Positions 33,738 to 46,701 are shown, numbered from the stretch's first letter. The stretch is 64,000 nucleotides of DNA from Ornithodoros turicata (GCF_037126465.1 NC_088210.1:26003511-26067510); one strand, 5' to 3'. Notes: generated from the letters alone by a model not told the origin. Translations and numbers: made by a program.

Positions 33738-34253
33738 TAGGTGACGAAAATTTTCACGGCCTCGTTACCCGCTGTCCTCCGCTGACCTCCGGGGATCCTA
33801 TTATGGTCCCTGTCTGAGGAACCATAATATCATCTCACTTAGGCAGCATCTTGCCAAGATACATGTCACTGCTTTCAGGTCCCGGGACGTTGTTTGGAAC
33901 ACCTGCATTTATCGCACGTGAAAGTAGGCAGAGGGACAAAGCATGTGTACACATGGACAGTGTTCAACAGCTATTCCAACCAACATGCTCTACAGCCCCT
34001 GGCAATCTACTGTGGCCACGGGCAACGGGAGACACTTATGGGGACAGTCTGGAGATTATAGCTGTATTCAACTCTATGTTGCATGTAGGTTCAAAATGCA
34101 GGATTTCATCCAATGCAGCGTCACACTTTCTGAGGTGAACAAAAACAAACAGCGTGTTTACATCAGATTTCACCAGTGACATGACTGAGCGAGTAAGTTA
34201 CTAAGCCAAGTCATTACTAATAGCCACTACTAATAGTTACTAACTAGTTACTA

Positions 34254-34500
34254 ATAGCCAAGGTCATGCTGAATACCGGGAGGTCGTTGGTTTGAATCCG
34301 ACTACCGGCTGTGCGCTGTCTGAGGTTTTCCGTGGATATTCTGGCAGACTTCACAGATGAATGTCGGCACTGTGCCGGCCCAGGAGGCATACTAACCTTT
34401 CCTCTGTGCTCCCGCTCCTTCCTGCTGTCCTCTCTCCATCTGTCCACGTCTGTACGCCACTCGTAGCCGCAGTTGCTTTGCGAAGCTAGCACGGAATTAA
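34254..34500 (+). mobile_element. tRNA-derived SINE, copy 1
   Basis: Head with a B-box-like GGTTTGAATCC at about 34290, then the shared body (GAGGTTTTCCGTGGATATTC, GGCCCAGGAGGCATACTAAC, CTTCCTGCTGTCCTCTCTCC) and 3' motif GTTGCTTTGCGAAGCTAGCAC, ending in an A-rich tail. The 5' part of the tRNA-like head is missing. Confidence 0.75.
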
Positions 34501-35873
34501 AAATCCGATTTCAGTTTCACTGTGACGTCAGCATGGGTTACTACACCCTGGAAGACGACGTAGTGCTGTGCTACCAAGATAATGGTGACTGAGGACTGTT
34601 TTGACGTATGGTAAAATGTAATCAGCAAGTTTCGTCTCGCATCAGGGGCTTCATTTCTCGGCAGAACAAAAACCCGAGGGTACTCACATAAACACTGCGG
34701 CAGCAAAAGTGCCGTTTATAAACACACTATCATGAATAATTGGATGCAAATTTAATTGACATAGTTTGCATGATGCCAATAAGCATCACAAGAAAACATG
34801 CAACAAGTGCTCTGGTTTACTTTGAGACTGTTGCTATACTTACGTTATGGGGTCGGTTGGGATTATGTCTCCTTCCCACAGCCTCTGATCTATATATCCG
34901 AACCAAGCCAAAAATTTATTAACTGCAATGTTGCTCCGCAAGTATTCAGTTGCACAGTAGCAGTTAATGAAACCCCACTGCTGGTTCCTTGTCACCAACT
35001 GGCATTCTTCTGTATAGAAACCAATCTCGTTAAGTATGGCCAGGAACTTTCATCATTGTGGTAGAGTTTGGGTTGCACAGCGCGCACCTAGACGCGTACA
35101 GACGTGCATAGTACCCGAGTTGCTTGCATGTGTGCATGAGGCGCAGAATGTCGCTCTCCGTCGCAGAGTGCCGCAAACTATTCACAGTGGTCCGCCGAAG
35201 CAGACGACAACGGGGCTTTCTACGTCACGTGACGAATGAGGGAGAGAAGGCAGTCAACGGCGTCGGCAGGACCGGCGTTTACTTTGCGCATTCGGGGGGA
35301 CAAGTGGGAAATTCCCCCTTCCTGTATTCTTGGTTTTCTTTCTCTCTCCTGTTGTCCTAAAGCGGCGGCTTCTTGCCCGAAAGGTGTCTTTTTGGCGCCC
35401 CTTCAGATGGTCGTCACTCGTCGGTAGCGCTACACTCTATGGAATCCGCTAGTGAAACCCGCTTTTGAATGTATGCTCTGTGCAAATTGAACTTCTGCTC
35501 AGGAGAGGGGGAAATGGGCGGAGAAGTCATGTGGGCAGAGTTCCTCCACTCACCGGTCGGCGCGGAGTAACCAACGTGCTCGATATTGTGCATGGTTGCG
35601 GTTACTTCGTTGCCTCCTTCGCACATGAAACGACCCACCGTGCTGTGGGGGCAATCATGTTCCGCGTTAGGTTACGTCAGAGGCTGAGGGAAAAGGGAGA
35701 ACTGAGGAGCTGCGCGGAAGCGTTACCTACTTGCAGAGCGTATTGATGATGGCATCGCACCGTGACTTGACTCGAGAGGATACATCACCAATACCACGAT
35801 CGAAATTTAGCTCTCTGAAAGGAACCCATCTCAGTAGCAGTCACTCTGACTGTGGAACATCGATATCAGGGCG

Positions 35874-36197
35874 CGCTTGCACAAACTTTGGGGATATTCC
35901 TCGGACCCGTCCTCATTGGCTATTGGCGCACAGCGCCGCCCTTCGTCGCACAGTGCCGCTAACCATTCAGAGTGATCCGCACAAGCTGACGAAACCGGGA
36001 CTTTCTACGTCACGTAGCGAATGAGGGAGAGGTAGTATCGAACTTTGCCAGAATTTTTAGGACATTCCTCGGTGCCGTCCTCATGGCGTTACCGATGCTC
36101 TCGGAAGAGCGCTGTTGATGACTGTAGTGTGTGCCCGAAGCACTACAGAAGGTGCTGAGGGCACCACTGAGGAACTTTCTCAACGTTCGTGCAAGCG
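35874..36197. mobile_element. TIR element CGCTTGCAC(A/G)AAC, long copy
   Basis: 324 bp. CGCTTGCACAAACTTTGG on the left is matched inverted by AACGTTCGTGCAAGCG on the right. The interior carries the block CGCACAGTGCCGCTAACCAT through TTTCTACGTCACGTAGCGAA, also found just outside at 35160-35250. A shorter relative is at 45182-45338. Confidence 0.6.
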
Positions 36198-38129
36198 GGC
36201 TCAGACCTGAAAATGACTTATTGGTTAAATCCAGCGGCGTAGCCAGACCTCCAAAGTAAGGGGGGGGGGGGAAGGATTGATAAGAAAGGATAACTTGAGA
36301 AAGTTAGAATAGAGGACGGCACCCGAAGATCAGGATCAGGGCTCTGATAAGGATCGGAATAAAGCTAGTGCATTTAAACGCGTTTCACAGAATGCCCAAA
36401 GGTGCCATACTATAACCTACTACAGTTTGTGTATTTCAAATTCACCTCTCGTATTCTCATCACTTCAGTCTTGTCCTTCCGGTACCGGGTGAGAGCACCT
36501 GGAAAACTTATTAAAGGCCATTCACTGTTTGGTGCCTTCCCCGTGTCGCATGCTTGGACCTCATAAAGAGTCGAGGGCCTCTTTTGTGTTTGTACCTGTG
36601 CTATTTATTGATCTCCAATGAGAGGCATTGGGTCCCATGGCAACAGGGTGGGGGCGATGGGGGTGGGAACAGCAGAGCGTGCAATCTTACCCGCGTGTCA
36701 GTTGGTCTGTGCAGGTCGCAAAGGTGAGAAAGGCTCTCTGGATCGAAAGTAAGTAGTTGATTGGTGACCTTTCTATGACGCAGCAAGTGGTAGGTCTTGC
36801 TGTCTTAATTTTCGCTGTGGTTCAGAGTGGGCAGTGTGCATGTCGGCTCATGTGCTATGTCTGAGCGGGTTCTTTGCATTCGTGTTTACATAATCTTTTG
36901 TCGCTTCGCGTGTCTTATGTAACGTCAGTGAAATGACATTTTGTAGCTATAAATCCACAAATTGGGATGCATCATGGAAAGTGAATATGCTAGTGTTTTC
37001 TTCGCACACTTCATTTTGATGCGCATGTATACAAACTATTAACTTGCGGAAGCTGTACCTGTCTGTGCAATCTCGCTTACTTCGAACCCTGTTATAGTGC
37101 AATACCCCTGAACGAGGGCGTCCGGGCGCAAAAATGGATGGTTTTATGAATCTGCTCCTGGAAACCGTCTACGATGAGGTAAATGTGCAAGCATTGTCAC
37201 GTTCCTATTTTGCATATTTTCTTCTGCATGCGGTTGGAACTTTTGCATTACTGGACGGTGTTCGGACTGTTTTTTTTTTCCTTTTGTTTTTTTGCATAGT
37301 TGCGATGGCTTTTTGTAAAGGCCGCATCGAGATGTACTTTCGTTGCCACTTCTAACAACGAGTCCATAACCTGGCTTCGATAGCGCCCGACTGGTGGGCA
37401 ACCGGGGAAGCAGCCCTGGATTGTCGCACACACGGGTGTGGACACATACAAAAGAGAAATGGAGAGAAGGTGGAAATAGTTCTTAATAGGGAAGTTCTGC
37501 ATGCCTAAAAGATGGTTTAAACATGTTTATTAAGGCGATTTAAGCATTGGAGATGCCATAATCTTAAACCTATAACACCTATAACGTGTAACACGCCGTT
37601 CGCGCAAGAAAAGAAGAAGAAAAACAAACAAACAAAAAACAGCGAAACAAAAGTTTGCTCGCGTTCGGACATTGTTTACACCCATCACACTGGCATTCGA
37701 CTGAAATAGCCGATCAAAAAGTCATGCAAAAAATTTCATTGGTGCGTTTATTACCACAATATGACTTTCGGCTCCAATCACGAACGAGCGCAGTGCTAAA
37801 CTAGACCTAATAAACAGCAACAAAGGATTGGTTACCAAAATGGCAGATTGGTTAGAAGTGACAAGGTCAGTACATGTCACGTTTTTCCACATAACATTTA
37901 GTTTATCTTCGATTTCAAAAGCCCCGAAATTGCTGACTGTCATGAGTATGATGAACAGACTTTGAAAATTTCACATAGAGTTTAAATTATGTCATTATGA
38001 AAGAATATGACTTTTTAGTTCGCATGAGAAATGGAAAGAAGACGAAGCTAAATGATTTGAGGCCTTTCAGTAACTATTCTAACAATAAAAATCAAGGTGT
38101 GCGCTTGTTCCACTTCATATCGAAGTTCA

Positions 38130-38533
38130 CTGCGGCCTTAATGACGTCGAAGTATCGGCCACAACGCGCGCGCGCGCGTTTTCTACGCTCATACAAGCTC
38201 TTCGAGAAGTCGGAAAACGCGCGCTCATCAAAATCAACAACGGAGCGCTCCGCGCTGCCACCAGCGCGGGTCACGCCGGTCACGCCGCTCCCTCCCCTGG
38301 CGGCAAGAAAGAGCTTCTTCCACTTTTGCTGTTTTCCGTCGTCCCGTCGCGAGCATGTCCTGCAAGCGGCGTGAGCTGCGACGAGCGTGGAATCGTCTTT
38401 CTTGAAGTTTGTCGTGTCCCTAGGATGTAAACAAGTGACTGGCATGGCTGTGCACTGCAACGCTTGTGTGCTACCGTCTCCTGAGCGTGTGTGTGTACTC
38501 GATCGTCTATGACTTGACCGGATACTTAACGCG
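38130..38533 (+). promoter_or_regulatory. CpG-rich promoter-like stretch
   Basis: About 400 bp dense in CpG, including the alternating CG run near 38165-38177, several GCGC steps and no obvious TATA box, ending at the candidate coding exon at 38534. This is typical of a housekeeping TATA-less promoter and 5' UTR. The assignment is inference from composition and position. Confidence 0.4.
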
Positions 38534-38653
38534 ATGAACTCGGAAGTAGACGACGACTCAGCTTCAGAGCCGGAGGCACCTACCGTGTACTTCGGTCAAG
38601 AGGACGAGGATGGATTTGACGATGGAGCCAACTTTGTGGTCGTGTCCACTATG
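38534..38653 (+). CDS. Candidate first coding exon of an unidentified acidic protein
   Basis: An ATG (context AACGCGATGA) opens 40 codons ending ATG|GTAAGT, a perfect donor, in phase 0. An in-frame TGA lies 24 bp upstream, so this is the first ATG of its frame. The peptide is MNSEVDDDSASEPEAPTVYF then GQEDEDGFDDGANFVVVSTM: strongly acidic, with no membrane segment or known domain. The preceding 400 bp are CpG-rich (for example a CGCGCGCGCG run near 38165), unlike the surrounding AT-richer DNA, which suggests a promoter. I do not recognise the protein and could not identify its second exon in the remaining 25 kb. It could also be a non-functional open frame beside a CpG island. Confidence 0.5.
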
Positions 38654-41600
38654 GTAAGTTTACGATTATCGGGGTCGTCTGCTACGCGTTCGCGTTCACT
38701 TCGAATATGACAACGGCGTTCAGTGGAAAGGAATGCTCAGTTTCGTGAATCACTATGTTGGAATCCCAGATCAAAGACGCCCCCTTGCAACGAGATCGCT
38801 TGGTATTTGTATGACGAACATTTTCAGCTGTTGCTCGTCGCGGTGATGCATTACATGTGAGCGCGTCTGACATGCATTGCGAACGTGACAGACCGACCAA
38901 TTAACAAGTAGACGAAGCATTGAAAACAGGCAGGCAAAGCATTGAAAACAGGCAGGCAGCTGTGATATCTCAGCCGTGAGTATCTTGTGTGACCTGTTGT
39001 TACACAAGGACACGCCTGGTTCCACGTGTCAGACTCTGGGAATTTTGAGCGTTTGTTGTTGTTTTTTTCGTGGTGGTGGTAGTGATCGGCTAGTTCGGGA
39101 TGAGGAGTACGGCCAAAATGCCCCACGGCTCTAAAATGTGGGATTGCATCTCACGCATGGAGTTGCACTTGCAGTGGCACTCGAACTTCGGTTAAGACTG
39201 TGATGTGATTTGGTATGAGCTCTGACCGGCAATCAGATAATGCGAGTTCGTGGCCCTTCCATCAAGTACATTCTTTAACCTCTCCTGTGAATTGCGACGC
39301 ATAAGTATTTGTGTACTCGCTTCCTGTTAATGTATCGAGAATCGCCAGTCATGTCATATCAGAACGCATCTATACCATCATTTGCAATATATAGATCTCA
39401 TAAATAATATGATAAATCTGATAAGTAATCTGATAGATCTGATAGATATATACTATCATTTGCATCGCCTGCTATGGCTATACAATAAAAGGGACCGACC
39501 CTTGTTGCTACCATAATAAGCAACCGTTTCGCACTACTTGCGTCGTGACAAGCTTCAACTACAATCATTCCAGGCTTTTGGAGACCAAACAAGCCTGTAT
39601 TTAACGCTTTGAGGCCACGAACGAAGCCCATGCATGCAAGTATGCTGCAAGGTGAGAGGAACTGCGCCGTGCTGAGTTGAAGGCGAGCCGGTTGCTGAAA
39701 TAACACATGCAGAGCTTTCCCGCGAAAGGTTGTTCTCCAACAACGTCTCTCACGAGAATCTCAGCCAACATAGTTTTGCGCATGTTCGAAATTTTTGGTC
39801 GCACACAGTGTTGCAAACCTCAACGAACGCATTTCGAGAGCCTTTTTAGCTGTTCTTTGCATACCTGCATTTCGACGCGAAGACATGCGGAGTATTCCGC
39901 CTGTCTAATTCAGTATTCGCGACTGATGCTTCTAAAAATGTCAATCAATAAATTGTTGCTGACTGCTCGCTCACTGCTGCTGCTTCCTCTTTTTTTTTTT
40001 TTTCAAGCTTTGTCAAATCCAAACTGTGTGGCATCTACCGACACAGCCTAAAATTACAGTGTACCCGACGGCTGTTTTAATGTACTTTGTACTTTAATGT
40101 ACCTCGAGTACCAATCACGCTTGGTACATACTCGGTTATACGGCGGTAGCTTTATAGGGTCACGTGACAGTGCCACCACCACGTGATCGGCAGACTGTGT
40201 TTGCGGTACACTACCGCAGTAATAAAGCAAAAAAAAAAAATATCGCAAAACATTTACAGACTTTAATTTCAAAAAGCGCGGTGTCGAAAATGGAGCTATT
40301 TCTTTTTATTTTAACCGCACTTTCAACTTATTTTTGTTCTTTATTTCCGAGCAAAAAGGATGTACAGAAAAAGTGGCATAGAGTAGCTTAGGACATCTTT
40401 TCGTCCTTGCATTTTGGGGTATTTCGCCCATCACTCGGCGATAGTGACAAAATAACACGATCATACTAGTCCGTCAATTACATACACCGTTGTAGATAAG
40501 GAGACACGATTGCGCGCCAGGAGAAATACTACAGCGCCACCACGCAGCGTAGTGTCATGCGGCCAGTCTTAAGAGCCAATAGGGAAGCACAGTGAGTGTG
40601 ACGCACTGCATTTTTTGGCGAAGGAGCGAGCGTGACCTCTCTCTATCCAGCCATCCTACCTGCGGCGCAGTGATATTTTTGGAGCTGAAGGACTACTTTT
40701 ATTTTCCTTCTTAGGTTGACCACGACTATAGCTCGAATGAATTGTTTGTTGGCGAAAGCTCTGCGCAAATAGTCCCTACCCTTCGTTCTGATTGGATATT
40801 TTCTCTGGGAAAAGCAACGGGAAACGACAGCTTTCAAATTTCAGCAGCGTCACAACCAACGCGGAAAAACCGACATTGCAAAGGAATTCGTGCGACTGCT
40901 TTTCATAAACTCGCAAAAGGGCGGGCCAACCGGGAAAGCACAGATACTAAAAGGTGTACAAGGAATCTAAATCACTCGGACACGATACGGCGCTTTACTT
41001 TCTTTCTTCCTTCTCAGACATTCTGAAGAAGGGCAAGGTTTTATCGTGCCGTCTCCATGTCACCTTGCACTTGGTGCTTCCTGCTTCTCACCGCCAACGT
41101 AATTCGCCAGAACAACGTTAGGCTTTCACGTATCGAAGACTGATATCAGAGGTCATTGCTTATAGCTCGGAATCTGCAGGGGCTTCCCGCTAACCCAATT
41201 TTCGGCGGCGTGGATGTTCTTTTACTGTTTCCGAAACTGGACGACTGTTCGCGCGCCCGCGTTATCTTGGTCCGTTTCCTCGACGTCGACTTCCACGGCC
41301 ACGAAAGCTGCTGTTTGATCGTCATATACCGAAGAGGTGCGTGTCTGGTGAGAGTTTTATAGAAAAACTGCAGGGCGGGGAAGGAGTAAGTGTTCGAAGT
41401 AGGTCGTGGAAAAAAAGCGGTTCTGCGGGAGACGTCCGTTTATTTCGGGGAACCTCGATCTTTTCTTCTGGAGGAAGCGTTCGACTTGTCTTGCAACGGC
41501 ATCGGCCACTATTTTTCCGTTTGTTTCGGCTACTTGTTCGTATCGTGCAGTTTGTTCAGATATCGTTCGGTTTAGGCACACAGGCGTAGTCACTGTGCAC

Positions 41601-43061
41601 TACTGCTTGCGCCATACTTGTCTGAAATCGACAGCTCACGATTTGTCCTGTCTGAAATCTCCGAGTGTTGCGAGATTGTTTCTCCCGACTAATAGACACG
41701 TATACCGCCCACCCTCAAACACAGTAATGGTACAGCTCCTTCACGTACTGCGAGCCGATACGGGCTCCTGAACCCTTGAATGAAGATTTCATACAAGTGT
41801 GCCGGAAGCAGTACAAGCTCCGTGTACAACGCCATAGGGATCTGTATGAACGACGTACGGGGTACAATTTCGAGACAGTATCCAGCCAATGTGATTCCAT
41901 GTTTCTCATAATTCTGACTTTGCAAGCATTGCGTAGTACATACAAAATCATACTTTCCTTCAAAACGCGCGCTACGACCTCCGAAGATATGACGAAGGTC
42001 TCTGTGGACCACGCCACTGTACGGATAAAACTCTTCAATCACGGGTCGAAGCAGAAGTCCCTGCCGACATTTCGAACAGACGCTGGACACTTCTTCACTG
42101 GAGGGGAGGTGAGGATCTAAAAGAGGTGTAGGACATTGTGAGACAACTCTCGCGTTGACGGAAAATCGGAGGTAAACAGCACAAAGGTGAAGAATGCGTA
42201 GTTGTGTTATGCAATCTCTGCCTTCCATACTCCGATATTGTTCTTCATTTTTGGGCTGTCCTCTCGCATTTAAACTCCATTAGGAGCCTTTAGAATCCCT
42301 GCCAAATAGAAGTATACTGGTCAGCCTCAACGAGAACATCAACCCGCTGAATAGGCGATAAATGCAAACGAGCCATTACGACTTTGCAACATTGCTGAAC
42401 CATTGTTATGCCCCAGCCAAGGCCGAGCCTGTGCGTCGCCTTCTTTCGCTTTGTGCCTGGCCAGTCACGAATCGACACCTCATGCAGCTTTGTCGTTTGC
42501 GGCCGCCATATTGCTTCGACATTCCTTTTGCAATGCACCAACTATTTTGCGAATGCCAACTTCTTATCTTCTCATTGTAATGTGACCATGAAATTCGTAC
42601 TTTGCATCCGGTGAATCAGTAGGCGTTCATTATAGCGTGTCGTTATCGCAAAAGAGTCATTGTTCCTCGCGCTTGCTATGACGACATCAATATCAGATAT
42701 CTGCGAGTCGGGTCTCTTAAATTTTGAGGCGTACCAGCAGATCATGACACCAATTTCCGCCTCGAGGAGCGTTGGCGGTGCGGGGAATATCGCGTATCAA
42801 CCGGAAACCAGTTTGCTTTCACTAATTCTTTTCGTCTCGGCCACTTCCCTTCTTCTGGAGCGGCGTATAGCGTTCTTATCGCATTTTGACTATTTGAGAA
42901 CTTTTATGATGAAGCTTATCAGTTTTAATGTAAGTATCTCTGAAGTGGGCGTCCTCTTTATAACTGCTGGGAATCACTAGAGGGCGACGTACGATTCGGT
43001 CAGTGTACACATTGAAGCAAACACCCGGGAACGGAGCATATCGTTTGCAGAACTGTTTGTT

Positions 43062-43065
<4 letters not shown>

Positions 43066-43096
<31 letters not shown>

Positions 43097-43113
43097 CTGT
43101 GTCTGTGTGTGTT
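43066..43113. repeat. (GT)n microsatellite
   Basis: GT-rich run of nearly 50 bp with a few interruptions (TTTCTGTGTC). Confidence 0.9.
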
Positions 43114-44017
43114 TCTTCTAGATCCCGGATATGGTAGGTCTAAGCAATGCTTCATTAATGATACACTAATAGAGTAATCTGACAGGACAAAACGAACGCA
43201 TTATTCTGGGCTGACTTAATGAGAGATGCAAAGCATGACTGATGCAAAGATTAAGATGCAAAGGTTATAGCACTTACGTGTGACTAACTTTTATATACCG
43301 TGAGACAAATATCTTATTGATCGGTTGCTATATAGTCCCGTGTTAGCACCGCCGAGGAGCATTTTTATTTCTTGTTATTTACGTTATCAGATAACATGCA
43401 AATTTGCTTCCCAGAACAACAAAAAGAAAACAATGTCAAGCGTCCGAAAGGTGAATCAAATACAACCGTTGCAAATTTTATCTGGTCTTTCTTTCCCCTA
43501 ACGCGGCCTATATGCGTTCGCAAATAAGCCCACACATCCTGGATCCCAGTTTCAACCCGTCATATAGCTTCAATGTACCTCGTGTAACCCAACATAATCT
43601 GCAGTGTTGACAGGATGCACTTCAAGCGTCAACATAACATTGATGTGACACGTACGCTCCCCCCCCCCCCATGCAGCGCAGCTATTGAAACGTAAATTGA
43701 AGTTTCAGGCTACCCGGGCGTGTCTACATTTGACCAGGCGCAAAGTGGAGCAACCATGTCAGCGTATTTCCCTCGGGTTTCCACGATTCTATAGAGCCCA
43801 ATTTTCTTCTTTTCTTTTCTTTCACGCGACGTATATAGAGCAAGAAAGCAGAAAGAACAACGAGATTATCGAAACTAGAGTGGAAAATCGACGAAGATGC
43901 GTGCACATGGACGCTGCCCGGCCCCATTGGTAGACCTGGTAACTGTTATTGTACTTTGTTACGTTTGATTTACGGTTACTGGAAATGTTTGCGAACGGCG
44001 CGTTAATAGTGGGACAT

Positions 44018-44144
44018 AATGAAGTAAACACGACGCAAAAGACAAAGGGACGGAGGAACAGACAGGGCGAGCGTCTGTCGACGAGCGACGCTCGTCCTGT
44101 CTGTTCCTCCGTCCCTTTGTCTTTTGCGTCGCGTTTACTTCATT
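44018..44144. repeat. Large hairpin, about 60-bp arms (ACGCAAAAGACAAAGG type)
   Basis: Left arm AATGAAGTAAACACGACGCA through GGGACGGAGGAACAGACAGG pairs with the right arm ending ACTTCATT at 44144 with very few mismatches. The outer flank, read inverted, is GCAATTGGGCTAGTTGGTGC, similar in place and partly in sequence to the GCGAGCTGG flanks of the hairpins at 3555 and 24988. Confidence 0.8.
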
Positions 44145-45181
44145 AGGCATTCGCACCAACTAGCCCAATTGCTCGTCGCGTAATAGCGGGGCTCCGCGAC
44201 AAAATCACCACAAAGGTTGTGGTATATCCTTAGCCTCTGGGATGTCAGGGACATGTGTACGAAATATCTCATTCCAAAACTGTGCAGATTTTATTCGAAC
44301 GAATTTATTACGAAGCGAGCGCTTCGCCTCTGTGAAGCGAGAGGGCACTGAAAACAACACAGCATCCGACAAGGGAGAATGCAAGTTGCGAAGCAGACGA
44401 CAATGCTGGGTGACGTCACGGTGTCCTCCATTTCGGTTTCGGTTTGCTGTTGTCATAATTTCCGAATTAATAATTACTCCCGCAAAATGAATGCGAATGT
44501 TGTTTTCGGTGTCGAGGGGGTGGTTCACCTAATTTTTTTCCGAATCCTTGCAAAGTCTCCCTATACGATCAGCAGGCCTCCGTATGAAGAGGCTAGCGTC
44601 TTTTCTTTTTCTTGGCCCGTCTATCCGAAAGACACTTTGCGTTTCCTATGTTCTATTTGAGTTAAATTCCATTGAATTGGAAAAGTTTCTACTTGAAATT
44701 GTGCACCGCAGCTCTTTCGGTTCACCTTCCGTATCCCTCCACCTTGTGAAATAGTGAGTGGTCAATCCCCGTCTCACTTCCTGTCTGGCTTGCTCGTCGT
44801 AATGTATTACGAAAACACCGCATTTCTACTATCCTTTTAGCTGTTTACACCAACTGCACGGAAGAAGGGGGCTTTACGTATTTTTTTTTTTCTACCGCCC
44901 TTATCTTGACATTGATGCATATACGTCTTGCTGAATGCAGCACTACAAGCCTACAGCCATTTCATTCGCCCATCTCTCTTTCTTTTTTGTTTGCATGGTT
45001 TGCGCGTACTACCGAGGAATACTCCTACCTACTCCTAAGCACAAGCAACGCCACTTGCGGAAACTTTGCACCATTGCGGCTGGTTGGGTCCGTTATCAAT
45101 CCACTGCTTCACTTCGTTGCTGTATCCAAGCAGCGCAGTTGTACTGAAAGTTGAGGTACATAGGGGTGAATGGCAGGGTCG

Positions 45182-45338
45182 ACTTGCACGAACTTTGAGG
45201 AAGTTCCTCAGTAGTGACCCCAATGGCTTTGATAGTGCTCCAGACACGCGCTACTGTCCTCAGCTCCGCTCTTTCGTGGAGCACTGAAAAAGCTGCTGGG
45301 GACGACGCTGAGGAATTTCCTTAATGTTCGTGCAAGCG
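45182..45338. mobile_element. TIR element CTTGCACGAAC, short copy
   Basis: 157 bp with ends ACTTGCACGAACTTTGAGGA and, inverted, GCTTGCACGAACATTAAGGA. The centre carries a GTGCTCCA...TGGAGCAC inverted pair. Same family as 35874-36197. Confidence 0.65.
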
Positions 45339-45398
45339 GGCCACTGTGTCTTACCAGCACAATACTTTATTTCGCTGTTCTGTACACGAAAATAACAT

Positions 45399-45545
45399 CC
45401 CCAACAACACCGAATATCCTCTGGACGTACGAATAATGTTCTAACGGGTTCGTACGTCCGATGGATATCCGAGGGACATCCATCGGACGTACGGATTCGT
45501 TAGGACATTATTCGTACATCCAGAGTATATTCGGTGTTGTTGGGG
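45399..45545. mobile_element. TACGTCC fold-back MITE, copy 1
   Basis: 147 bp, palindromic along nearly its whole length. Ends CCCCAACAACACCGAATATC and its inverse, then CTGGACGTACGAATAATGTT, and a central palindrome GTACGTCCGATGGATATCC...CATCGGACGTAC. No coding capacity. Confidence 0.85.
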
Positions 45546-45682
45546 GTTCTTGAGCTGCCCTCTCATCCCTATGCGCTCACACTTCCAGTGCATTGCGTTT
45601 CTCGGGTAGGTGCGCGGCAGACGACGATGCTGATGTCGATGTGTCGGACTGGCGCTGGTCCAACACTCCTACACTAGATTAG

Positions 45683-45771
45683 CCAATGGATTAGCAGTTC
45701 CCTGTGAAGTCGGCCCTGGACGCATGGTCTTCCCCTCCCTGCGATACTCGTGACGTTGCCCACCTATATAA
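45683..45771 (+). promoter_or_regulatory. CCAAT box plus TATATAA promoter-like site
   Basis: GCCAATGG at 45682-45689 and CCTATATAAGCG with TATATAA at 45765-45771 are spaced 80 bp apart, and a C-A start-like sequence follows about 30 bp after the TATA. This is the textbook layout of a TATA promoter. No recognisable coding exon follows at once, so it could belong to an LTR fragment or an unrecognised transcript. Chance occurrence is possible. Confidence 0.3.
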
Positions 45772-46508
45772 GCGTGGCCGACTACGGCAAACAGTTGCAT
45801 TACCAGCCACACCACCACCTAGCTAATGAGAAAAAATAAAAATAAACAAGGGAAGCAGGAAATGAAAGGTAGTAAAGTGCAGCGCGGAAGAGGGACATCT
45901 TGTGCAATGCCCACTCCCTTTCAGTACATCGCACTGCGACGGCTTCTGGCTTAACCTGTGCCCTATGACGTCTGTCAGGTTCATCTCTGAACGGCACAGC
46001 ATCGTTCCTGTGTCACTAATAACCGTTCACTCACGACTCAGCATGTCGCCTGAGACCCCGATACCTGGATGTCTGTTTCGTTTCCGTAGAGCAGCGTGCA
46101 TTCATCGAGGCTTGCGGAGCGCTGGCCTGGATATCGTAATTATGCCTTCGTTTATTACAGAGACAGCCTTGCGGAAGGCTACGCGGGAGTCTATGGTCTC
46201 CTAATTAGCGAAAGAATGATTTAAGATCACGGTATACAAATGAATGATTGTTTGAACGACCGCCGCTACTGCGATAATTGAGTTCAGTGAACTCTGTTAT
46301 CAGTTCGTTGTGGGTAATTCGTTCTAATTGTGGTTCGGCGAAGGCGGATTCTGTTAATACCCGGTTAAGTCGGACACGGTAATTGGAGTTGCGAGTGGAG
46401 TGGGTGTAGAAAGGCTTGGGTGAAGTTGTGTCACTTTGTCTGGGTTATTTCAGCCAAGGAGCAGTAAGTAGGGTACAGCTGGTTTAGAGGCGTACCCAAC
46501 CGTGAGTT

Positions 46509-46701
46509 GGGTACGCCATGGTTTTTCCGGCAGACCTTGCAGACGAATGTCGGCACAGTTCCCTTCCTTCTGAAGTCGGCCCAGGACACATAATAACCCC
46601 CTTGTCCCCCACTTCTTCCTGCTGTCCCCTCTCCATCTGTCCCCGTCTGTACACAGCTCATAGCCACAGTTGCTTCGCGGCGCTAACACGAAATTTAGAA
46701 C
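46509..46701 (+). mobile_element. tRNA-derived SINE, copy 2 (5'-truncated)
   Basis: Body and 3' part of the SINE (GTTTTTCCGGCAGACCTTGC, GAAGTCGGCCCAGGACACAT, GTTGCTTCGCGGCGCTAACA) without the tRNA-like head. Confidence 0.75.

Larger units (their letters stand above)
33738..38129. other. Intergenic region with repeats, no gene recognised
   Basis: Between the NDUFA13 poly(A) signal and the CpG-rich stretch at 38.1 kb. Contains a SINE (34254), a repeated block at 35160-35250 and 35944-36034, a TIR element (35874) and a poly-G run near 36260. Open frames over 34-36 kb have no recognisable domains. Confidence 0.5.
38654..45181. other. No further exon recognised
   Basis: If the exon at 38534 is real this is its first intron. 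It holds a poly-A run near 40230, the CACGTGAC repeat at about 40150-40215, a GT microsatellite at 43066 and a hairpin at 44018. Open frames at 41689-42228 and 42660-42980 lack recognisable domains. The stretch at 42060-42100 (reverse GTCTGTTCGAAATGTCGGCA) resembles the arm of the hairpin at 189-329, hinting at the same repeat superfamily. Confidence 0.4.

Noticed and set aside
41689..42228. 179-codon minus-strand open frame
   Set aside because: Contains the GTTCGAAATGTCGGCA repeat motif and no protein domain I recognise; more likely part of a repeat.
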